Part shown: piece after piece, positions 56,221-64,000 of the stretch
Layout: each line of letters opens with the position of its first letter
Position numbering within the stretch: the stretch's first letter is position 1
NCBI RefSeq assembly: GCF_030272615.1
Contig: NC_081405.1
Location: forward strand, 573,531,252-573,595,251
DNA: 64,000 nt
Source of the DNA: Cryptomeria japonica
Lineage: Eukaryota > Streptophyta > Pinopsida > Cupressales > Cupressaceae
Reading direction: 5' to 3'
The notes under the pieces: generated by a model
Told to the model about the DNA's origin: nothing
Seen by the model: the letters and a program-made list of their open reading frames with translations, nothing else
The model's database searches: none
Program-made: the position numbers and the translations under genes

Positions 56221-57495
56221 CCTACCGAGCCTATATTAGCAAAATATGTCAAAAGAAATCATGAATCAAGTCAGATTATAGGAGATAAGGATGCTCTAGT
56301 GATGACAAGGAACAAACTGAGATAGAACACATGTCTGATATCTGAGTTTGAACCAAGGATAGTAAAAGAGGCATTAAGCAATGAAGATTGGGTGAATGCT
56401 ATGATAGAAGAGATTGAACAAATCAAGAAAAATGAAACATGGACACTGGTCCCAAGACCAAAAGAGGAAAATGTAATCTATACAAAGTGGATTTTCAGAA
56501 ATAAGCTAAATGAAAAAGGTGAGGTCATTTGGAATAAAGCAAGACTACTTTGAAAAGGTAATGCTCAAGAAGAAGGAATAGACTATGGTGAAACTTTTGC
56601 ACCTATGGCAAGACTTGAGGGAGTGAGAACATTGTTGGCATATGCTGCTTACAAAAATTTCAAGGTATATCAAATGGATGTTAAATCTGCATTTTTGAAT
56701 GGTATACTGCAAGAAGAAGTCTATATTGAACAACATGAAGGATTTATTGAAGAGAAGAATAAAGATCAGGTATGTAAGCTTAACAAAGCTTTATATGGCC
56801 TAAAGCAAGCACCTAGATCATGGTATGAAAGATTGCACTCTTACTTAATCAAGATTGGATTTATGAGGACTAGTGAAAACAACATGTATATGAAGAATGA
56901 TGAGGATAATGGAATACTGATTTCAGCCATATTTGTTGATGATATTATTTTTTGTGGAAATGATTCTATATGCAAGAACTTTGGAAATGAAATGTGCAAA
57001 GAATTTAAGATGTCATTAATCGGTGAAATAAAGTATTTTATAGGTTTACAGGTAATACAAATGAAAAATGGGATTTTCATTACTCAATCCAAGTATATAA
57101 AGGAAATCTTGAAGAAATTTGGAATGGAGGATTCTAAACCTGTAAGTACTCCTATGAATTTTAATTGTAAACTATCAAAGAATGATGAATCTGCATCTAT
57201 TGATGAGACACTTTACTCATCTATGATTGGAAATTTGCAATATGTAGTTCACAATAGGCCTAATATAGCACATGCAGTATGTATAGCTGCAAGATTTTCT
57301 ACAAATCCCAAAGAAACCCATATGACAACAATCAAGAGAATTTTCAGATACTTGAGAGGCACTAAATATTATGGTTTACTATATAAAAAGAGGAATGATT
57401 TTGACTTAAAGTCTATACTGATACTGATTGGGAAGGAAATATTAATGACAGGAAAAGAACAAGTAGTGGAGCTTTCTTTGTGGGAGAAAGACTAG
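56221..57495 (+). pseudogene. copia-3 reverse transcriptase
   Basis: The frame continues from integrase: EDWVNAMIEEIEQIKKNETW, KWIFRNKLNEKGEV, then an unbroken 296-codon stretch (56605-57495) with [20 protein letters not shown] (56659-56718), LYGLKQAPRSWYERLHSYL, the intact catalytic FVDDIIFCG (56932-56958) and RIFRYLRGTKYYGLLY (57337-57384). It is the longest open RT piece of the window. The stops lie upstream of 56605. Confidence 0.85.
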
Positions 57496-57851
57496 TGAGT
57501 TGGCTTAAAAAGAAACAAGGATGCATTTCATAGTCAACAGCTGAAGCTGAATATGTCGTTGTAGCATTGAATTGTACCAATATAGCATGGATCAAACAAC
57601 TGTTGGAAGGTATGAATGAGACAGTTACCAAGCCAATAACTATATTTTGTGATAATACAAGTCTTATTAACATTTCAAAGAATCTGGTAATGCACTCTAA
57701 GACAAAGCATATCTCTATAAAGTATCATTATCTAAGAGAAGAAGTTCAAGAAAAGAAAGTTGTGCTAGAGTATGTTAGCACAAAGGAACAAATACCAAAC
57801 ATCTTCACAAAGCCACTGCCGAGGGACACTTTTGAGTATCTTAGAAGTTAG
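57395..57851 (+). pseudogene. copia-3 RNase H
   Basis: After a frameshift near 57400, RNase H reads TDTDWEGNINDRKRTSSGAF, then STAEAEYVVVALNCTNIAWI (57535-57594), IFCDNTSLINISK, MHSKTKHISIKYHYLREEV and IPNIFTKPLPRDTFEYLRS. Catalytic Asp, Glu (AEAEY) and Asp (CDN) are all visible. One stop precedes STAEAE. Confidence 0.8.
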
Positions 57852-58237
57852 GGGTCCTAACCCTATCTAGTACTCACTGACAAAGTTCGGTGAAAGTATC
57901 AATTCTATGACTCTACAGAATACTATTTGCAAGTTGATGTTGATTCACACACTTTAGAAGGTTGTCTAAAGTTGTGTAGGAAATAGTGAATGAAGACAAG
58001 ATGCCCTAACTGAGACTAAGATGATACATTTGTATATGTTTTAACAAGCAAAGAAATTACTTCACAGGGGAAGTAATCATGGATTAGTTTTACTTTGGGA
58101 ATTGTTGTCAATGGGGGAGAAGACTAATGATAGGGAGAGAAGATCATAGGAGAAGTTTACAGCTCAAGGATAACAGGAGAAGAATAACAACAGTCTGAAT
58201 CAATTGGAATAAATCAAGTGGTATTGCCATCAATGCC

Positions 58238-58249
58238 AAAGGGGGAGAT
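58238..58249 (+). other. copia-3 polypurine tract
   Basis: AAAGGGGGAGAT abuts the LTR start TGTTGGCATTAC. It is very like the copia-2 tract. Confidence 0.85.
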
Positions 58250-59749
58250 TGTTGGCATTACATTAAGTTTGTTGGTATGATGATATTGAGAAGGTTGTTG
58301 GAGATTGATGATATAATTGATAAAGGATGATTACTGTCTTAATAATATTATTTTGTCATTGATGTCAAGCAATTGATTTTCTGATTCAGTATGATGTTGC
58401 CATATCTTAAAGAGTATGTTTTGATGAGTATAAAGATGTTGGTAAGTGAGACAGAAAGAATGTAAAAATGAAGGGGAGTAATAAGTTATTCAATGGGCAA
58501 CTATTATCGAGTTAGACAATGATGAGATTATGTTATTTTGATTGTTTTGATATCCTATATATGTGTATTTGAAGACTGAATAAGAAGGAGAAAAGATTTC
58601 ATGTAATAGAATGAGTAAAGGTTTGATACTATTATGTTTTACCGAGCAAGGAGCTAGTTGGTAAACACCAAGGTTATCAGTGTCGATTAAAGAAGGAAGA
58701 ATGTCTACCGAGTAAAGTTCAATATTTACTAAATATGAAATAAGTAGTAACAGAATGCATTGGATGAATAAATACATTATTAAATGAAGGATGCCAATGA
58801 GCTGGAGATTCATAGAAGATTGGAATGTCATGCAAGAATTTTGTTAAGGATCAACGGAAATGAAAATTCAAGAGTTGGATCTATAGCACAGATTGAATGC
58901 TCATAACTGATCACATGTACCAAGGAATGTATACAAGCTTCCAAGGCAAGATTAAACGTTTTTCAGTTCGAAGGATTCAATAAACCTAGTCAAGTTTGAA
59001 GATCTGATGACTAAGATTAATCATGGGAAATGTGATTAAGGAGATTAAGCGGTTTGGAATCGCTTATAAATAAGGAAAAGTTGATGAACAAAAAGGCAGG
59101 CAAATAGAAGAGCATGGATACTGCAGAGGTGATTGCTGAGTACAGAAGATTGAAGATCTGATTGAAGAACAAATTGAGAAGCCCAACAAGGAGGAAGATA
59201 AGTCTTATGACAAGATTATCTTGAGCACATGGTGTTTGCTTTAACATTTTAGATATAAAGTTGCATATATATTTTATTATTGTTATTTATTGTTGCAAGT
59301 GACAGGAAATCTCTTAATCAAGTGGACTTAACAGTCTTATTTGTAAATCCTCTAGCAAGGTAACATTCTGAATGAGTGCTTGAAATCCTTTAACAAGGTC
59401 ACTTATAACAAAGTGCAAGATTCTGATAGATCTGAGGGAAATCCCTTGACCGGGTCACATCTAGCAATGTGTTTATGTAATCTTTAACAGGATTGGCTTT
59501 TAACTGAGCATACTCTAGAAGAGTATATTTTCTTAGTGGGTCCGAAATCCCATAGTGGTTTTTCCCTATTTAGGTTTCCACGTCAAATTTGGTATTAAAT
59601 GTGTTTTGTTGTTTCAAGTTTATCAGTTTATGAGTTTAAATGATTTACATTCATAGTTGCATGTCAAGCAAGTTCTACGAAGGTTGAATCTGATGAATAT
59701 TTTGAACTGTGAGTTTATCTGATTCACCCCCTCTCTCATCTAACTAACA
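58250..59749 (+). repeat. copia-3 3' LTR
   Basis: It starts TGTTGGCATTAC and ends AACTAACA, followed at once by the array sequence CCATTGATC. It contains TATAAATA at 59065-59072. Its second half aligns with copia-2 LTRs around CCCTTGACCGGGT and CTCTAGAAGAGT. Confidence 0.8.
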
Positions 59750-59814
59750 CCATTGATCTTTTCTCATCCAATGGACGATGGTACTTGTTGTCAGATGTCG
59801 TCGGTCCCATAATA
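59750..59814 (+). repeat. Partial fourth unit of the 265-bp array
   Basis: CCATTGATCTTTTCTCATCC to GTCCCAT corresponds to an interior piece of the unit (equivalent to 54603-54662). It starts at an earlier phase than the point where copy three was cut. Confidence 0.85.
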
Positions 59815-60389
59815 AGAGACATTTAAAGATGCACAATAGTTTGAGATAACTATTAAATATAATATTAATATTATTTGTAAAAATATGAAATTCAAATATA
59901 GTATAGAATATGAAACTTAGTTTCTTGAATAAAACAAATAACTAAATAAAAATATAAGTTTTGATATACAATTTGAAAGGTGAAAGTTTAATATAAAAAA
60001 GAAAACATTCAATATTCAATCTAAAATATTAATTTAAAGTTAACAAAATTCTTTAAAAATATGTTTACAATATATAATTTTAAAAAATAGTTTAAAAATA
60101 TATATAAAAGTTCAACATAAATTTAGTGTAATATAAATTTTAATTTAATAAATACATAAAAACTAAAAATATATATAAAAGTTCAACATAAATTTAGTTT
60201 AATATAAATTTTAATTTAATATAATTTTATTGATAAATAATATGGTGAATCTTATTGATAAACTTGCACCTCCTAAGGACCTATGCCATATGCATTACCT
60301 TTGATCCTAGTGAGACTATTGGAAATTGAAATTTGAAGCACTTGATGGCCTAGTATAAATCTATATATCACCTGCAAAGATCAAAGACA
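59815..60389. other. AT-rich spacer with a ~68-bp duplication
   Basis: There is no gene. AAAAATATATATAAAAGTTC followed by AACATAAATTTAG and TTTTAATTTAAT occurs at about 60096-60160 and again at 60164-60225. Confidence 0.7.
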
Positions 60390-60645
60390 TACTCTCACGA
60401 GGGGTTCTCATTGACGATTGATCCAACATGTATGGTGAATGTAATAAGTTAATAATATCTCTATACTTTACAATTGCATGGAGTAACATATTGATATGAT
60501 AAATTTGATTTAGTGGTTAAGATCTTAAATGGTTTCTCTTGTCCTACTATAGGTTCTATTACTCTTCCAGTTTCCGTTAAGGTTGGTACTAAGTGCTTAG
60601 ATTTGATTTTTGCTATCATTCACTTGTTTTTCATGAGATAGACTT
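60390..60645 (+). pseudogene. Ty3/gypsy aspartic protease fossil
   Basis: Near 60398-60420 the sequence reads RGVLIDD followed by a stop, the position of an Asp-Gly/Ser active site. Then one frame gives KFDLVVKILNGFS (60507-60545) and TIGSITLPVSV.VGTKCLDLIFAII (60553-60627). This matches the flap region of plant gypsy proteases. Nothing else of the element can be found nearby, so it is an isolated remnant. Confidence 0.55.
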
Positions 60646-61075
60646 ATTTTTTTTATATATTTATAAAATAATAATTAACCATAATCAATGTACAAATAAT
60701 TAATGGAACGAACTGAATTTTCTTTTAATATATTAAATATAGAGGAAGAAGCATTACATAAAAAAGATAACAGTATTAAATTTATTTCCACTGTTTAACA
60801 AAATATTGAAATAACATAGCTCATAGACAAAAAGCATTTGAAAAACTTTCATTAATGAAAATGAAATATAATTATAGAAAGTATTTTCATATCCATAAGA
60901 CTCTAAGAGGCAAGCTGAAACAAATTGAAATTTGAAAAATTATCATTAATATTTATGCTTTGGAAATTTACAATTTTTACATCTCAGACTTGAGTCCCTC
61001 AAAAACTTAAAAGCCAAAATGAGTGAGCCACTGAGCCTATTAGGTTTCGAGGACATAGGAAAAAAAAAACTACTA
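60646..61075. other. AT-rich spacer
   Basis: No gene or clear repeat seen. Confidence 0.5.
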
Positions 61076-61104
61076 GGGGCCCAGGGTGGTGGGCGGGGCT
61101 AGGG
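61076..61104 (+). other. G-rich tract, potential G-quadruplex
   Basis: Five runs of at least three G lie within 29 bases, with loops of one to four bases: GGGG, GGG, GGG, GGGG and GGG. It sits just past the end of the minus-strand reading frame at 61135. Confidence 0.6.
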
Positions 61105-61134
61105 CACAGTTAGTGGATGGTTTACAAGTTTGCC

Positions 61135-61711
61135 CTAAGAATCTGGCCCTCCTTCCATGTAGAATTCTTCAGGCAACATAAGCTGAGAGAATTCTTCAAG
61201 CCACATGTAGTTTGAAAATTCATCCAGGAGCAACCATTTCCAGAGGAAGTCCCTGCCAATCCGCGTCCATTTCCTGTGACATGTCAAGTGCTCCACATTC
61301 AATTTTAGGAGAAACAGTTGCTTGGCCACTATCACTACTTGCTCAGGGAGGAGAAGCTTGGATAATTCACTTTCCCAAAGGATCCCCACCCCTACTTCTA
61401 CAAGGATGAAAATACTAATGTCATCTCCAAGGAAGTCTTCCTTAAAAACCTTCCTCAAAAGAATCAGCATATCCACCTTGTCTCCTCTAGAGTCTAGAAG
61501 AGACGCTAAGAACCAGGATGTAATGTCCGTGGTAGCATGGTTTCTATTTTTCATTTCGCAGAAACTCTTTTCCCAGCACCATCCGCACAACCTCATTGGT
61601 GAATGACCCAACCTCCTTGCAGACTGATTGGAGGGTTGAGTCTCTAATGGAGCCTAGAAAGGCCCTTTGGTCCTCTGCAGAAATGCTTCTCAAGTGGATG
61701 GGAGTGTCCAT
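61135..61711 (-). pseudogene. Unrecognised minus-strand frame
   Basis: From ATG 61711, MDTPIHLRSISAEDQRAFLG continues to VVRMVLGKEFLRNEK and stops near 61544. A second frame continues as NHATTDITSWFLASLLDSRG and runs open to 61135 (to 61611 on its upstream side). A one-base shift near 61560 would join them into roughly 190 residues. The end is Leu-rich with repeated EEF motifs (DEFSNYM, EEFSQLM, EEFYM). I do not recognise a family. It could be a host gene fragment or the 3' part of another LINE. Confidence 0.35.
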
Positions 61712-61741
61712 CTTGAGAAAATAGATGAACAAATTAAACAA

Positions 61742-62229
61742 CCTTAGTCTATTAACCTAAAGCAAAGGAAGAATTTAAATACCGTGAGCTCCGATGATTT
61801 ATCTACCAAATGGCAAAGGCTAATTGAAGATGAAAGAAGCGGAGATCGTATATAAATAATTGAAGCTCCTGATTGTAATAATTACTTCTCTAACCGTATT
61901 AATTTCTTTTAATTTTTTAAAATCTTTCATAGCTCTCCAAATCTTTCCCATAAATGCATGAGTGTGCAAAATTGGAAATGGCTATAAACCAGTACCAAGT
62001 TGGCAAGTACCACATTGGAAGTCGTGGGGACAGAGTAAAAACCTAAGTTGGCAATAATAAGATTAATGCTTTTGTAAAAGTAAAAGTAAAAATCTAAAAG
62101 CAATTAATAATTAATTATTAATGTACCTAAGTTTAGATTCCTAAATTTAGCTTAAGTGAAAATAAAGTAAAAGATGACTTAATTAATAATTTAATATGAT
62201 CTAATTATTTAAGTAAAGAAACTTATTAC
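61742..62229. other. Spacer without a gene
   Basis: It is AT-rich with no supported feature. Confidence 0.5.
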
Positions 62230-62830
62230 TCCAACATTAAATTGCATTTAAGGTTAGATTGGTTTAAAGTTAGGGTTGAGATTTTATTTGATTGTTTATT
62301 TAGATTTAGTTTGGTTTAGGGTTAGGGTTCAATTATATCTAGGTTTATCTTGGTATACGGTTAGCGTTGAGTTTGATATAGGTTTAGGATTCAAGTCAAT
62401 TTAGGGTTTAATTAGGTGTATAGTCAATGTTCAAATTTTTCTAATATTTTAGATAGTTTTAAATTCAAGTCTTATAGTTGAGTTTGGTGTAATGTTCAAT
62501 TAGATTTGGGGTTAAGTTTCAAATTTTTTAGGGTTAATACTTGATATGATTGAGGATTTGGGGCCAATTTGGTATAGGGTGAAGTTTGATTTGATTAGTA
62601 TTATAGTTAGGGTTAATGTTCAATTTTATTTAGAGTTTGGGTTCGATTTAGTTTAAGGTTTGAATAGGTTTATATTCAATGTTTAATTTAATTTAGTGTA
62701 AAGATTCAATATTATTTAATGTTAGGATTTATTTTGGATTAGTGCTAGGGATAGAGTTAAATTTGATTTATTGGTCAACTAGGTTTAGAGTTGAGTTTCT
62801 AAATATATTACTCAAAGAGGATCGAACCTT
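62230..62830 (+). repeat. Degenerate TTTAGGG-like tract
   Basis: Many imperfect units of the type GTTTAGGGTTAGGGTTCAATTT recur, for example near 62316-62330, 62402-62411, 62528-62536 and 62605-62613. TTTAGGG is the plant telomere unit, but here it is mixed with AT-rich filler at irregular spacing, so this is not a clean telomere array. Confidence 0.6.
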
Positions 62831-62905
62831 AACATAATTGTAGAACCAATGAGCAATAAAAACCAAAGGCTCACAAGGGGTGAGCACCCAATGATAGAAA
62901 ACATA

Positions 62906-63272
62906 CTATCGAAAAGTAACAAAAAGTAGCAGAATCCCAAAAATTAAACAACCAAAACTAACAAAACAGAACAAAACCACGAAAGGTACTAGCTTCCATT
63001 TCATGTAGTCCTGATTATCATTTAGTGCCTCAACCACTTCTACCAAATCCTGTATGTCATTACTGTGGTTAGTTTTCACATTAAGCTCCTTCACAGTCTT
63101 CTCCATCTCTTCCCACTTTTCAACCATGGCAAGAAATATACCCACAACCATTCAAGCGCCATGTTCCTTATTGTCCATATCCCAACTCAATGCTGTAATG
63201 TCCACTTTTGAAAGGGCTTTAAGTTTGTTGATATTCTTCTTTACCACCTCAAAATGTTCTCAAAGCTAATAG
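62906..63272 (-). pseudogene. Coiled-coil plus hydrophobic-tail frame, LINE-A-tail-like
   Basis: Reading leftward from 63272, HFEVVKKNINKLKALSKVDI and TALSWDMDNKEHGA come first. After one TGA come MVEKWEEMEKTVKELNVK, DIQDLVEVVEALNDNQDYM, and then a hydrophobic segment, FVVLFCFVSFGCLIFGILLL, ending at 62906. The helix-then-membrane-like layout parallels the end of the LINE-A1 downstream ORF (1120-1750), though residues are not clearly shared. Function unknown. Confidence 0.4.
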
Positions 63273-63394
63273 ATGATAAGATCATGCTTGTTGAACCCCT
63301 TGCAGTATTTAATCACTTTAGCAGTAAAGAGGGGAATTTACTCCTTATATAGAGCATTTCATACGAAGTTGAAGCCATTCTAAAAAAACTACAA

Positions 63395-63670
63395 ATTAAT
63401 TTCTATGTTTTCTAAAGTTATAACTTATTTTTTATATTTTATTTTAAAATTTTTATATGATTATCTATTATTTTTGTTTATAATTTTAAAGGGAATTGTT
63501 TTTATGAATGATTTATTTTCAAAGGAACTAAATTTTTTGTAATCTTACTACAAACCATTTTCCATTTTTTGAAAAATTATAACGCAACTTTTAAATTTTA
63601 TTTTTAAGTTTCTATATGATAACCTATTATTTTTGTTTTAAGATTTTATAGCCAATATTTTTATTTTTTT
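63395..63670 (-). repeat. AT-rich repeat shared with 33520-33800
   Basis: It aligns over its length with the block beside LINE-C, and likewise precedes (in plus coordinates) a minus-strand LINE 3' domain. Confidence 0.6.
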
Positions 63671-63699
63671 TATATTAAATATAGAGAGTAAACTTAGAA

Positions 63700-64000
63700 A
63701 AGGTATAGCTTAGGTAGTAACATGAGGTCATGCCTCAAAACCAACAATGTTGACTTACATAGGGTTCCATCCAAGTTGTCCACCCCAAAGGGCCTTCCAT
63801 CTAGAGTGTCTTCCTTCCCTCGAGTGGTTAAGTCAACATCTGGATCTGTTCCATTGTTGGGTTTCTAGTTTCCGAATCTAAACATCAAGATTCTCCATTA
63901 CAGTGGCAAAAGAGGCATGGTCTACTACAACCCACTTCCATCCAAGTCCATTCTCTAGCTCATATATGAACATAGTAAATTTGTTCTTTTCTATCCTCAT
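63700..64000 (-). mobile_element. LINE-D 3' end (runs off the window)
   Basis: Reading leftward from the right edge, MRIEKNKFTMFIYELENGLG followed by WKWVVVDHASFATVMENLD ends near 63880. It is the same 3'-terminal pattern as in LINE-B and LINE-C. The body of the element should lie to the right of the window. Confidence 0.6.

Larger units (their letters stand above)
54739..59749 (+). mobile_element. copia-3: 5'-truncated Ty1/copia element, same family as copia-2
   Basis: It lacks its 5' LTR, primer-binding site and most of gag. It retains protease, integrase, RT, RNase H, polypurine tract (58238-58249) and a 1500-bp 3' LTR (58250-59749) that ends CTAACTAACA. Sequence and LTR wording (TGTTGGCAT...CATACTCTAGAAGAGT) match copia-2. 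It is embedded in the 265-bp array, but left and right flanks are out of phase, so the 5' truncation came with loss of array sequence. Confidence 0.85.

Noticed and set aside
62906-63151. The membrane-like tail frame as a secreted or membrane host protein
   Set aside because: It is short, has a stop just upstream and lies among LINE 3' remnants; kept only as a LINE-tail-like fragment.

Overview
This window looks like repeat-packed nuclear DNA from a large-genome seed plant. A gymnosperm is plausible, but the sequence alone cannot prove it. It is AT-rich and mostly CpG-poor, with no bacterial-style operons and no tRNA or rRNA genes. Almost every coding trace belongs to a plant transposable element: L1-type LINEs, Ty1/copia and Ty3/gypsy LTR retrotransposons, and a hAT-like transposase. 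Nearly all reading frames are broken, so this is a graveyard of dead elements rather than a gene cluster.

The left 27 kb is a nest four layers deep. A minus-strand LINE (LINE-A1, 1031-5562 plus 24793-27400) was split inside its reverse transcriptase by a gypsy element (gypsy-1, 5563-24792, target duplication ATAAC). The 3' LTR of gypsy-1 was split by a copia element (copia-2, 9016-24485, target duplication ATCAT/ATCAC). The coding region of copia-2 was in turn split by a second gypsy element (gypsy-2, 12514-21060). Both gypsy elements lack a reverse transcriptase. Gypsy-2 also carries an unexplained array of a CGTACG palindrome at about 22-bp spacing, and a near-perfect hairpin.

From 27405 to 32330 a second, plus-strand copy of the same LINE family (LINE-A2) lies head-to-head with LINE-A1. 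Both copies carry an extra conserved reading frame after RNase H. From about 33.8 to 43.8 kb two LINEs of a different family lie head-to-head: LINE-C (minus) and LINE-B (plus). LINE-B is nearly full length, with a target duplication, an ORF1 broken by a single stop and an ORF2 that keeps one frame for 4 kb despite about fifteen stops. LINE-B, LINE-C and a fragment at the right edge (LINE-D) share an unnamed short 3'-terminal domain.

From 44.8 to 48.3 kb there is a decayed hAT-like transposase gene, preceded by a cluster of TTCGCC/TTCACC motifs. From 53.5 down to 49.5 kb a minus-strand gene remnant encodes a multi-part protein with a G-patch and a long coiled coil, and has a candidate 5'UTR intron. 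From 54.0 to 59.8 kb a roughly 265-bp tandem array is interrupted by a 5'-truncated copia element (copia-3) related to copia-2. The last 4 kb is AT-rich and holds a gypsy protease fossil, two unrecognised minus-strand frames, a degenerate TTTAGGG-like tract and the tail of LINE-D.

The functional links are parasitic ones: elements inserting into elements, and non-autonomous LTR elements that would have needed enzymes from elsewhere. Alignments, frames and counts below were made by eye.
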